NCBI GenBank assembly: GCA_900547685.1
Contig: URHS01000028.1
Coordinates: forward strand, 1 to 30,585
Source of the DNA: an uncultured Blautia sp.
Lineage (GTDB): Bacteria > Bacillota > Clostridia > Lachnospirales > Lachnospiraceae
Length of the DNA: 30,585 bases
Reading direction: 5' to 3'
The notes beneath the pieces are model-generated. The model was not told where the DNA came from. It did no database searches and saw nothing but the letters and a program-made list of their open reading frames with translations. Position 1 is the first letter of the stretch. Each line of letters opens with the position of its first letter. A program made the position numbers and the translations under genes. Shown piece by piece: positions 23,105-30,585 of the stretch.

Positions 23105-24257
23105 TTTCTTCTGTCCTTTCTATGGTGTCATACTTCTCCAGAAAATGATGTTTCACACCATTTTCCTTATATGCGATCACGGTACTTAAATTTACATTTT
23201 CTACACTTTTAAAAATATTTCCTTCAATAAAAGGATTGATTTCTTTTAATTCTTTTATGAGTCCTTTGATTTCCATCCGCTTTGAGCCTGTGCTTCCATC
23301 TTCTCTGCAAGTAGTACAGGTATCTGTAAAACGACAGGCACATTGAATAAAATGTAAATCATTATAATCACGCCAATGCTTAATGTCATCCTCTCGAATA
23401 AGATACATCGGACGAATCAGTTCCATTCCCTCAAAATTTGTGCTGTGAAGCTTTGGCATCATGGTCTGAATTTGTGCTCCATAAAGCATTCCCATAAGAA
23501 TGGTTTCAATCACATCGTCATAATGGTGCCCTAAAGCAATTTTATTACATCCCAGCTCCTTTGCTTTGCTGTACAAATATCCTCTACGCATACGGGCACA
23601 CAGATAACAAGGGGATTTCTCAATTTCATATACGGTTTCAAAAATATTAGTTTCAAAAATAGTAATCGGAATATTTAAAAGCCGGGCATTTTCTTCAATT
23701 ACTTTTCTGTTGGTTTCATTATATCCCGGGTCCATAACCAGAAAGATCACTTCAAAATTCACCTTTCGATGCTTTTGCAGTTCCTGAAAAAGTTTAGCCA
23801 TCAACATGGAGTCTTTACCACCGGAAATGCACACGGCAATTTTATCGCCCTCTTTGACAAGTTCATATTCGTTAATAGCTTTTGTAAAACGACTGAAAAT
23901 GCTCTTATGGAACTTTTTTCGTATACTTTTCTCAATTTCCGGATATCGCTCCTCTTGGGAAAAGCTATCTAAAAGCCATGCTCCATAGCCTCCCGCAAGA
24001 TGTACGGCATCATACCCTTTTTCTGCCAGTTCTTCGGCTGCATCATAGCTTAAAATTCCTTTTGCACAGTATAAAACGAGCTTCTTTTCTTTTAAAAGAA
24101 GCTCCGGCTCCTCTCGAAGCTTTGACAGAGGAATATTTACTGCACCGGGAATAAAACCATGTGCAAAAGCTGCTTCATCTCGAATATCAATCAGCATATA
24201 TTCCTCTGTATTTAAGTTTCTTAAATCTTGCATTTGTATTTCTAATGTGTTGTTCAT
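23097..24257 (-). CDS. Rhodanese / TtcA-like PP-loop thiolase fusion
   Basis: 386 residues in two domains. Residues 1-100 are a rhodanese with active-site cysteine C64 (LYCAKGILS) and the RDEAAFAHGFIPGAVNIP motif. Residues about 115-370 are a TtcA-type PP-loop ATPase: SGGKDS (145-150), CYLC (C217, C220) and GHHYDDVIET. A second cysteine group CACRF/TDTCTTC (C306, C308, C314, C317) is richer than the single late cysteine of E. coli TtcA. The rhodanese could feed persulfide sulfur to the thiolase. Substrate may be tRNA, or, given the overlap with larB, a sulfur step of nickel-pincer synthesis; the latter is speculation. Confidence 0.88.
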   Translation of the reverse strand: MNNTLEIQMQDLRNLNTEEYMLIDIRDEAAFAHGFIPGAVNIPLSKLREEPELLLKEKKLVLYCAKGILSYDAAEELAEKGYDAVHLAGGYGAWLLDSFSQEERYPEIEKSIRKKFHKSIFSRFTKAINEYELVKEGDKIAVCISGGKDSMLMAKLFQELQKHRKVNFEVIFLVMDPGYNETNRKVIEENARLLNIPITIFETNIFETVYEIEKSPCYLCARMRRGYLYSKAKELGCNKIALGHHYDDVIETILMGMLYGAQIQTMMPKLHSTNFEGMELIRPMYLIREDDIKHWRDYNDLHFIQCACRFTDTCTTCREDGSTGSKRMEIKGLIKELKEINPFIEGNIFKSVENVNLSTVIAYKENGVKHHFLEKYDTIERTEENG

Positions 24258-24273
24258 CCTATAATCTCCACTC

Positions 24274-24310
24274 TATAAACTGGTGAAAGTAAAATTCACA
24301 CCAGTTTATA
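24274..24310. promoter_or_regulatory. Palindromic operator over the start site of the larB operon
   Basis: Perfect 12-bp arms TATAAACTGGTG (24274-24285) and CACCAGTTTATA (24299-24310), 13-base centre. It overlaps the -10 box by one base and covers the expected start site near 24303, so an RNA copy would contain only part of one arm. This favours a DNA operator over an RNA hairpin. No regulator gene for it is obvious nearby. Confidence 0.7.
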
Positions 24311-24338
24311 TTGTACTGGAAGAAAAAAAACTTGTCAA
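24310..24338 (-). promoter_or_regulatory. Consensus promoter of the rhodanese-larB-nth operon
   Basis: Minus strand: perfect TTGACA (24338-24333), a 17-nt spacer and TACAAT (24315-24310). It lies in the 92-base gap after the helicase gene, so the larB operon is transcribed separately from it. Confidence 0.85.
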
Positions 24339-24349
24339 CGAAAGAAGAA

Positions 24350-27010
24350 TTATTCCAAAGCTCCTTTTATTTCCTTTTTTCTCTTTAATATCCGTTCATT
24401 TCGGCTGCCAAAAGCTTCTGCTCGCCCTTTCAATAAAACAGCCCTTCCTTGTGGTGTTCTTGTATAGACAAGCTCATATTTTCCTAAATGAGAAGACATA
24501 ATTTTCTGGAAGAAAAGAGCATCCTGTTTTGTTCTGGAAAAAACAGAAGGCACACAATAATATTTCGTTATATGCCCCAAACTATTCGGTGCATATAAAA
24601 GATAGCGCTGGTTATCCACTGCTGCTAAAAATTCTTCCATACACTGGGCAAACAATTCTTTTTCTCTTGTAGTCCCTCCACTTAAAAATACTTTATAATC
24701 AATTCCATTTTCTGCAAACACGCTTACTTTACATGAAGATATAATATTTTGAGACTCTACAAGAGCTGCTCTCATTCCTTCTGCCATTTCTCTTAACCGC
24801 CTTAAAGGACTGGAAAAATGAACAAAACGCCACACACCCCAAACAAGAATCCCAGCTGCTGCCAAGGTAAAGAATAAATCTACCAAATCCAGATTTTCAT
24901 AATTTCTCCGAAAAGCTCCACGCATAATTCCTTGGCTCATTCGAATTGCAACACTTATTGCAATCATACCCAAAGCATTGAAAAACGAAGCACTGGGATT
25001 TAAAAGCTTCTTCTTCATTTTACAGGTTTCTACGGCTTCTATATTTCCCTGAATATGTATTGCCTGCTGCCACTGAACTTTCAATTCCTCCCGCATGCAA
25101 GCCCGAAGTTTCATATCTTCATTGATTTCCATGAAATGTCTGTAAGTATACGGCGGAGAAATAGTATTTAAACGCTCCATACCGTTTTCAATCACTATTC
25201 CGTCATAACTCACACCTACAAATCCCATCATCCTTCTTTGCAGTGTACGGAAATCTTCTGTCAGTTCACAAGCTTCTTTTCTATCTGTCATACAAACTAA
25301 ATGCCAAATATTGCTGGTTTTGTCAGGATTGCTCTTCATTGCACGAATAGCCCGTCCTCTCATCTGATTTCCCAATACATAAGAGCCCACAGAACTTGCC
25401 ATAATTAAAGCATTAATGCAAGGAGAATCCCAGCCTTCTCCCAACAACGATTTTGTTTCGATTAAAATCTCAATCTCTCCTTTTTCAAAGAGCATGGTAC
25501 TCATTTGTGTACACAAATGATTATTTTCCGTAAGCAAAATCTCACTATATCCCAGACATTCTCCATTTTCATTTAGCAATGCTTTTGAAGGAAGCTTCTC
25601 TATTCCCAAGAAACAGGAAATACGCTTTAATGCAGCCAATGCTGTGTCAGGAACGTAAATCAAGCTTCCACACAAAACACCTAATTTCCAATCCGGATTC
25701 TCCCTTCTCAACATCTCAAAAATAGGAAGCACGCCCAGACTGTCTGGCAAAAAATTAGGCTTTCCCAGCTTTTTTGCATATTCCTTTTTAATATAATCTG
25801 TCAAAATCAACAGCCGTAACTGATTACCCATAGAAGAATATTCCAGCCTGCAGATTTCAAAAATACTTTTTAACTTTCCGGCACTGTTCATCAAAGTCTT
25901 TTCCAACTTTTGATTTACTAAAAAAGTAACGTTCTTTCTCTCTATCAATCCATTAGCTTTTAACCGCTGAATAAGTTCCTCTCTATATTCTTCCTGACAT
26001 ACAAACTCAGATACATCCTCATATAAAAAACCCTGTAACAAAATCTCCATCCATTTTTCAGACATAGGAGGAAGTTCTTTTACGTTCAAAATTTTCAGCC
26101 ATCTATAAGAATAGGGAATACCCTGTTCCTGACAATAAATCAACAGAGACGATAAATAAGCTGGATTTTCCAGTAACTTTTCCAAATACCCCTGTACGTC
26201 TTCCAGTCCTTTGTGAGATGCCACAGCTTCTTTTAAACGCACATCACTCATAAGTTTTTGCATCATTTGAACTGCTTTTTGTCGGAAGAAGTCTACTTTT
26301 TCCTGTTCTTCACCTGTGGGATAATTAAAATACACAAAATCCTGATGAGGGCAAAGGCTGTTTTCCTTTACAAGCTCAGGAACTGTAATTTCTTCATCTA
26401 CTGGTCCGCACATATTACAATAACGTTCCCATTGCGCCGGCGTGGCATCGTAAGGAGGTGTTGCGGTCAAAGAAATTACCGTAATTTCTCCCATTTCTTT
26501 CATAAATTCTTCCAATGCTTTCCACCATTCATTTTTCAAATGGTGACATTCATCCAGACAAATGACTTCTATTCCGGCTTTCCTTACAGTTTTTAGAAGT
26601 TCAAAGTGAGAAAAATCCATGGTTTCCTGATTTTCTATTTCCTCTTCCTCCATCATTCCGGCATAGCGTGTCATGCCACAAAATAAAGTCTGATAGGTAA
26701 TAGAAGTAATCAGTTTTGGATTTTTAATATCGTTGGAAAGAATATCTTCTGATGAAATCTTATCATTTAAGAAGTTGTCTTTTATTCTATCCAACCATTG
26801 TTCTCGAATAACAATTCTTGGAGAAAGTATAAGACAAGGCTTTTGTGTCCGTCTGATAAGTTCAATGCCTAAAGTTGTCTTTCCTGCACCAGGAGCAGCT
26901 ACAATATGTATTTTCCCATCGGAAAGATACGCATCACATGAATTTAAAACACGTTCCTGATATCTTCTCCAGAAGCCTTTAAAAGATAAAATATTATCAT
27001 ATAAATTCAT
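24350..27010 (-). CDS. SF2 helicase with C-terminal membrane segments
   Basis: 886 residues. Superfamily 2 motifs in order: Q-like FWRRYQERVL (13-22), motif I AAPGAGKTT (38-46), motif II DECHH (153-157), motif III SLTATPP (180-186), motif V LLGEGWDSP (522-530) and motif VI QMRGRAIRA (549-557). The 190-500 insertion between the RecA lobes is long. Two hydrophobic stretches (about 676-690 and 709-730) follow, then a 150-residue domain I do not recognise. This ResIII-like helicase is therefore probably membrane-tethered, which is unusual. ATG has AGAAGGGA upstream. It sits between the larB operon and the XRE-ImmA-PIN module; function unknown, DNA or RNA remodelling likely. Confidence 0.88.
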   Translation of the reverse strand: MNLYDNILSFKGFWRRYQERVLNSCDAYLSDGKIHIVAAPGAGKTTLGIELIRRTQKPCLILSPRIVIREQWLDRIKDNFLNDKISSEDILSNDIKNPKLITSITYQTLFCGMTRYAGMMEEEEIENQETMDFSHFELLKTVRKAGIEVICLDECHHLKNEWWKALEEFMKEMGEITVISLTATPPYDATPAQWERYCNMCGPVDEEITVPELVKENSLCPHQDFVYFNYPTGEEQEKVDFFRQKAVQMMQKLMSDVRLKEAVASHKGLEDVQGYLEKLLENPAYLSSLLIYCQEQGIPYSYRWLKILNVKELPPMSEKWMEILLQGFLYEDVSEFVCQEEYREELIQRLKANGLIERKNVTFLVNQKLEKTLMNSAGKLKSIFEICRLEYSSMGNQLRLLILTDYIKKEYAKKLGKPNFLPDSLGVLPIFEMLRRENPDWKLGVLCGSLIYVPDTALAALKRISCFLGIEKLPSKALLNENGECLGYSEILLTENNHLCTQMSTMLFEKGEIEILIETKSLLGEGWDSPCINALIMASSVGSYVLGNQMRGRAIRAMKSNPDKTSNIWHLVCMTDRKEACELTEDFRTLQRRMMGFVGVSYDGIVIENGMERLNTISPPYTYRHFMEINEDMKLRACMREELKVQWQQAIHIQGNIEAVETCKMKKKLLNPSASFFNALGMIAISVAIRMSQGIMRGAFRRNYENLDLVDLFFTLAAAGILVWGVWRFVHFSSPLRRLREMAEGMRAALVESQNIISSCKVSVFAENGIDYKVFLSGGTTREKELFAQCMEEFLAAVDNQRYLLYAPNSLGHITKYYCVPSVFSRTKQDALFFQKIMSSHLGKYELVYTRTPQGRAVLLKGRAEAFGSRNERILKRKKEIKGALE

Positions 27011-27038
27011 ATATTCGGTCCCTTCTGGTATATTTTAT

Positions 27039-27065
27039 AAAAAGACTATGTATCTCTACACAGTC
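27039..27065 (-). terminator. Terminator between the PIN-like gene and the helicase
   Basis: Minus strand: GACTGTGT and ACATAGTC form an eight-pair stem (one G-U) around AGAGAT, followed by TTTTT. It starts 12 bases after the PIN-like gene's stop, so the helicase may receive only partial read-through from the XRE operon. Confidence 0.75.
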
Positions 27066-27076
27066 CTAAAAATAGC

Positions 27077-27889
27077 TTACAGTATATATTTCAAATTTCC
27101 TGTTTTCATTTCGTCAATTTTTCCAGCAAACATTTCATCAAATACTTGTTCACATGGTACTTTACACATTCTCTTTTCTTTTGACGTATCCTGTATTCTA
27201 AACGTAGTCTGCCCTTTTCCCACACAACAACTCATATATGATTTAATATATGGTTCTGCATCCTCCCGTTTAAAATTAATTTCCTTTTGAAGTCTTATAA
27301 AAGAAGATAAAACGCTAATGCAACTAGCTCCTCCCATAGCAATAATTCCATTTCTAGCGTTTTTATCATCTGAACAAAATACATAAACTTGTTGCCCAAA
27401 CTTCATATTCAAAACTTGCAGCAACACATAAGATTTTAATTCACCAAGATTTTTCCCAGCTCCTATAGTGTCACAATCTAATGTTAATATTTCAAGGAAT
27501 TCCTCTTTTCCTATACATAAACCATCTATTCTGGATACTTCTATAAAGTTATCTTCAAAGTAACCATCTTTATACGCATCACAAGCATTCTTCAACATTT
27601 CGATATACATTGCTATGGCTAGCTCTCCATAAATAAATGTCAAATCATCTAAAATCATTTTATCATCATAAAGGTTTATATACTGATTTTCAACCTTATC
27701 CTTAAACCATGCCGGTGCTCCGGCAATATTGTGACGCAGAAGTTCAATACTTATCTGCTTATGGCAATAAAAAGTATAATTTGGCATTGCCATAATTTTA
27801 TCAATTAGCTTATTTTCATCATCCTTGCGTATTAGATGCATTTTTGAAATAAAATCTGTGTCAGGCAAGGCATACTTTTTCTTTGCCAT
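27077..27889 (-). CDS. PIN-like nuclease candidate of the XRE/ImmA module
   Basis: 270 residues, soluble. The sequence is not one I recognise outright, but its N-terminal two thirds fits the PIN fold: strand with acidic LPDTDFISK (D10, D12), helix with E49 (QISIELLRH), E150 (NLGELKSYVLL) and the late strand VYVFCSDDKNARNG with D174 and D175. These match the four or five acidic metal ligands of PIN ribonucleases. The C-terminal 70 residues, with a CC pair (residues 212-213), are extra. It starts nine bases after the ImmA/IrrE gene and is last in the operon. A toxin or effector RNase is inferred, not shown. Confidence 0.65.
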   Translation of the reverse strand: MAKKKYALPDTDFISKMHLIRKDDENKLIDKIMAMPNYTFYCHKQISIELLRHNIAGAPAWFKDKVENQYINLYDDKMILDDLTFIYGELAIAMYIEMLKNACDAYKDGYFEDNFIEVSRIDGLCIGKEEFLEILTLDCDTIGAGKNLGELKSYVLLQVLNMKFGQQVYVFCSDDKNARNGIIAMGGASCISVLSSFIRLQKEINFKREDAEPYIKSYMSCCVGKGQTTFRIQDTSKEKRMCKVPCEQVFDEMFAGKIDEMKTGNLKYIL

Positions 27890-27898
27890 ACCTTCACC

Positions 27899-28720
27899 TT
27901 ATCTTTCTTCTTGAAATTCTTGTCTGATTTTTTCCAAATATGCATTGTCTGAAGCTTCTCGGCTATCAATAAGTAATCCATGCTCGGAGTTAAAAGATAA
28001 ATTTTCAAGCAAACTTCCGTAATGAATTAAATCATTACTATTTTTCTGCCATCTTTGGGCTTTCCCTGTTAATTCAACTCTATCAGAAACATAAATTGAA
28101 TTCACTTTAAGCAGTTCCCTAGCTTTTGTCTCTTCAATCATTCCACTTTCAACCAACCGCAAGATAACTGCCTTATATGGTAATGCAAAGATATCCATCA
28201 AAATAAGTACCCCGTCAACATTTAGTTTTTCTTTGGAAAGCCCAAAAATTTTAAACTGTTCTATTACGCTTGCGTCCGGCATAAGCAAAAGCCCGGCAAA
28301 TGCGTTAGCTTCCAAATCCTCCTGAGATGCCGCTTCTTCATTAAATGTTCTTGCATCCAATAACGAACCACCGGTAATTGTATCTGTATTAACATCTTCT
28401 GCATAACAATGAATATGATAAAGTTCATGTGCCATTGCAAAAATCTGCTTACATATAGGTAACTCGGAATTCACACAAAGAAAAATAGTTCCTTTCTTTA
28501 CAAATGTGAAAGCCCAAAGCTCCTCGTCCTTAAATGGATATCTAAGCACTTCCAAAGACAGCTCTCGTTTTCTAGCATAATTAGAAACAATCCCAAATAT
28601 AGCATCTCTTATAATCGTATTTCCGCAATAATTAACAGCAAAGGCTTTAGACAGCTCATTCAATTTTTCGAACTGTATATTCTGTTTTTTATATAAGCTT
28701 TCGTCAATAATATCTCCCAT
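27899..28720 (-). CDS. ImmA/IrrE-family metallopeptidase
   Basis: 273 residues. The zinc-protease signature is AMAHELYHIH (HExxH at 98-102) with the third ligand E137 in DLEANAFAGLLLMP, the standard ImmA/IrrE layout (COG2856). Such peptidases cleave XRE-type repressors in response to DNA damage or other signals (ImmR/ImmA, DdrO/IrrE). The C-terminal 120 residues are extra. Its ATG overlaps the stop of the XRE gene by one base (TAATG), so the two are translationally coupled and the XRE protein is the expected substrate. Confidence 0.92.
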   Translation of the reverse strand: MGDIIDESLYKKQNIQFEKLNELSKAFAVNYCGNTIIRDAIFGIVSNYARKRELSLEVLRYPFKDEELWAFTFVKKGTIFLCVNSELPICKQIFAMAHELYHIHCYAEDVNTDTITGGSLLDARTFNEEAASQEDLEANAFAGLLLMPDASVIEQFKIFGLSKEKLNVDGVLILMDIFALPYKAVILRLVESGMIEETKARELLKVNSIYVSDRVELTGKAQRWQKNSNDLIHYGSLLENLSFNSEHGLLIDSREASDNAYLEKIRQEFQEER

Positions 28721-29094
28721 TAAAAATCATACTCCTCCATCATTACTATACCGTTCTCTTTTACTTTGCTGTGAAATATAATCATGTCCGAAAGCTTGTC
28801 TGCTATCTCTAAAGCATTCTTTCCTTGTTCAGATTCCACTTTACCCATAAATACATGTATAACATCTGTATTAGGCATATTTTCCGGAATTTTCGTCAAT
28901 TCTTCCATCTTAACGCAAAGAAAATCTGCTATTTGTTTCAGCTCTATTGCATTGATCATACGCGCTCCATTGAGCATTCTACTAATTGTTTGCTTGTTTG
29001 TTCCCAATGCTTCTGCAAGCTCAACCTGCTTTTTCTTCTGCTTTTTAAGAATTGCAAGGATGTTTCTGGCAATCATCATATTTATATCACTCAT
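28720..29094 (-). CDS. XRE-family transcriptional regulator
   Basis: 124 residues. The helix-turn-helix is at about 20-62: QVELAEALGTNKQTISRMLNGARMINAIELKQIADFL. The remainder (about 75-124) is a small domain that may carry the cleavage or dimerisation site. It is first in a three-gene operon with the metallopeptidase and PIN-like protein, preceded by GAGGAGGT. A 10-bp-arm palindrome over its own -35 box suggests it represses the operon and is removed by the peptidase, as in ImmR/ImmA control. Confidence 0.93.
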   Translation of the reverse strand: MSDINMMIARNILAILKKQKKKQVELAEALGTNKQTISRMLNGARMINAIELKQIADFLCVKMEELTKIPENMPNTDVIHVFMGKVESEQGKNALEIADKLSDMIIFHSKVKENGIVMMEEYDF

Positions 29095-29135
29095 TTCCGT
29101 ACCTCCTCAACAAACAACTCTACTATTTCAACTAT

Positions 29136-29180
29136 ATTATATGCCCATGCCATCAATTAGTCAACATTACGTTGACTAAT
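29136..29180 (-). promoter_or_regulatory. Promoter and operator of the XRE-ImmA-PIN operon
   Basis: Minus strand: TTGACT (29164-29159), a 17-nt spacer and TATAAT (29141-29136). The -35 lies within a perfect palindrome with arms ATTAGTCAAC (29156-29165) and GTTGACTAAT (29171-29180), 5-base centre, so a bound repressor would block it. Start site about 40 bases before the XRE ATG. Confidence 0.85.
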
Positions 29181-29247
29181 CCCCTTATTTTTCTTTATAT
29201 TGTATCTTTTTTAGATATATGATTTGGTGTAATTCTCCCTATTCTTT

Positions 29248-29846
29248 CTACTGCACCCTACTTGCTTTCACTCCAAACATCAACCCAAAATAATTTACAG
29301 CTATTAGAAATGCCACAACAAATCCTATTATTGATAAAATTATAGTTATTGTATATTGAATACTCCCATTTTCTTTTGTAATCTTTTGCATCCATCGATA
29401 ACAAATACTTCCTAAGATTGCTCCAAAAACATTTAAGATAATATCATCAATATCTGTACTCCCAAATAAAAAATATATTGACATATCTCAAATAAACAGC
29501 TAACTGTAAAACCTATCAATATTACAGTTTTTATATTCCTGTGTTTTCCAAACAGCAATGGTAGAAAATAACCCAGTGGAATGAATACAACTATATTTCC
29601 CGCAAGATTGACAAAGCCTCTGTAAAATTCGCCATTCGCCATCATATTTCCAAATTCCTGAAATGTACGAAATGGAATAAAATTAAAAGATCGAAAACCT
29701 TCTAAATTTCCATTTACTATTTCTTCTACTAATCTTCCAATTCCTGTATATTTAAACAGAATAATTTTCATTAAAAACAACATATAAAGAAAAAATATTA
29801 TAAAACAAACTCTTTTTAACCAAACTTCTTTTTTTCTGATATACAT
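29248..29846 (-). pseudogene. VanZ-like membrane protein, frameshifted
   Basis: Two overlapping minus-strand frames together make one VanZ-family protein of about 200 residues. The first frame (ATG 29846, after GAAAGGA) encodes residues to CLFEICQYIFYLG and then goes out of frame, ending at 29433. The second frame resumes with FGSTDIDDIILNVFGAILG to the stop at 29248. Joining them requires one extra base near 29460-29463 (GGA to GGAA). VanZ proteins confer low-level teicoplanin resistance or unknown envelope roles and have four to five membrane helices, seen here across both frames. It may be a real pseudogene or a sequencing error. It sits directly after the carboxypeptidase. Confidence 0.8.
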
Positions 29847-29866
29847 AAATGTCCTTTCTGTTTTTA

Positions 29867-30585
29867 TCAAAAATAATTCTCCAGTTTTCCATAAACAGAA
29901 AGTGCATCTAAAACATGATACGGTTCTGTATTATGAGACCCCTGTGCATGAGCTGTAATAAAAAAATACTTTTTTCCGTTTATTTCTGCTGTCGTGGCAA
30001 GACAAAGGCCTGCACTTGAGGTATAACCTGTCTTTCCTCCTAAAATACAGGTATTTTCTACACCCGCCCTTTCCAGTTCCTGAGATAAGGTGCTAAAAAA
30101 AGTAAATCCTTCCGGATGCTTATTTGTAGCAGGCACAGAATAAAAAAATGTGGTGAAAATTTTAGAAAACTCTTGATTTTTCATAGCATAACAAAGCAGA
30201 CGTGATAAATCCTGCACGGTAGTATAATGATTGTCGTCATGCAATCCAGTAGTATTTACAAAATGTGTATTCTTCATGCCCAGTTTTTTTGCTTTTTCAT
30301 TCATCTCCGATACAAATTCTTTCTCTGAACCGCAAGAACCTTCTGCCAAAGCAACACAGCATTCTGCCCCTGACGGCAGCAGTGCTCCATATAAAAGGTC
30401 TCTGTAAGTAATCTTTTCTCCCGGTAAAAAGCCTGCCATAGAAGCGTCCTGTGCATATAATTCAGGAAAAATTCCCTCTCTTAAAGTGGTCTTTTCCTGT
30501 AAATTATCCAGCTTTTCTATGGATAAAAGCACTGTCATAATTTTCGTAAGCGAAGCCGGATAAATTTTCTTTTCTGAATTTTTTC
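29867..30585 (-). CDS. D-Ala-D-Ala carboxypeptidase (peptidase S11), N-terminus outside window
   Basis: Open from the right edge to the stop at 29867; an ATG at 30538 is internal, because the frame continues upstream through PASLTKIMT. S11 motifs: SLTK (active-site Ser and Lys just upstream of 30538), SGAECC in the SxN position (Asn replaced by Ala, a variation I believe occurs in Firmicutes) and KTGYTSSAG. It trims the terminal D-Ala from peptidoglycan stem peptides and would act outside the membrane; the signal peptide is off the window. The vanZ frame starts 20 bases after it, so the two probably share a transcript. Confidence 0.9.
   Translation of the reverse strand, partial: KNSEKKIYPASLTKIMTVLLSIEKLDNLQEKTTLREGIFPELYAQDASMAGFLPGEKITYRDLLYGALLPSGAECCVALAEGSCGSEKEFVSEMNEKAKKLGMKNTHFVNTTGLHDDNHYTTVQDLSRLLCYAMKNQEFSKIFTTFFYSVPATNKHPEGFTFFSTLSQELERAGVENTCILGGKTGYTSSAGLCLATTAEINGKKYFFITAHAQGSHNTEPYHVLDALSVYGKLENYF

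Noticed and set aside
28784..29179. Plus-strand ORFs over the XRE gene and its promoter
   Set aside because: They run through a clear helix-turn-helix gene and its operator on the other strand and lack ribosome sites.
1..30585. CRISPR arrays, tRNA or rRNA genes
   Set aside because: No regularly spaced repeats and no tRNA-like T-loop/acceptor patterns were noticed by eye; a tRNAscan or CRISPR search could confirm.

Overview
The window is AT-rich chromosomal DNA from a Gram-positive anaerobe, most likely a Lachnospiraceae-type Clostridia (Blautia/Roseburia-like). This is inferred from strong AGGAGG ribosome binding sites, sigma-A-like promoters, the ylm/sepF cell-division cluster next to lspA and rluD, and the gene mix. 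No RNA genes, CRISPR array or insertion sequence were seen. The species itself cannot be named from sequence alone.

Left part (1-12056, mostly + strand) is housekeeping. It opens with the end of a penicillin-binding-type serine hydrolase whose KTG box reads KTF, then a small P-loop protein and a DUF378 membrane protein. A long co-directional run follows: HlyD-like protein, yggS/ylmE, sepF, ylmH, aroB, lspA and an RluD-type pseudouridine synthase, giving envelope, division and translation functions. Next come a cytidylate-kinase-like protein, a TtcA-like tRNA thiolase (minus strand), an AI-2E-family membrane protein, dtd, and a XerS-like tyrosine recombinase preceded by a sequence resembling the streptococcal dif site.

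Middle part (12062-17503) is oxidative and chemical stress. It holds a FAD oxidoreductase with a C-terminal Rieske domain, an Fe/Mn superoxide dismutase with an unknown partner protein, and a BmrR-like MerR regulator facing a GNAT acetyltransferase gene across overlapping divergent promoters with a palindrome. A minus-strand operon of small proteins follows (56-aa membrane protein, DUF4177, GNAT, a degraded small ORF). Then come, on the + strand, a nitroreductase and a THEP1-like NTPase translationally coupled to an FecCD/FepC-type ABC importer with its lipoprotein.

Right part (21695-30585, all minus strand): nth, larB and a rhodanese/PP-loop thiolase fusion form one operon behind a consensus promoter with a 12-bp-arm palindrome over the start site. 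Upstream of that is a large SF2 helicase with two predicted membrane segments, and a tightly packed XRE regulator / ImmA-IrrE metallopeptidase / PIN-like nuclease module with its own promoter and operator. The window ends with a frameshifted vanZ and a D-Ala-D-Ala carboxypeptidase cut by the window edge. The region 24350-29180 (helicase plus XRE-ImmA-PIN) is the best candidate for an undescribed stress or defence system. The XerS/dif-like locus and the LarB/rhodanese-thiolase operon are the next most interesting.
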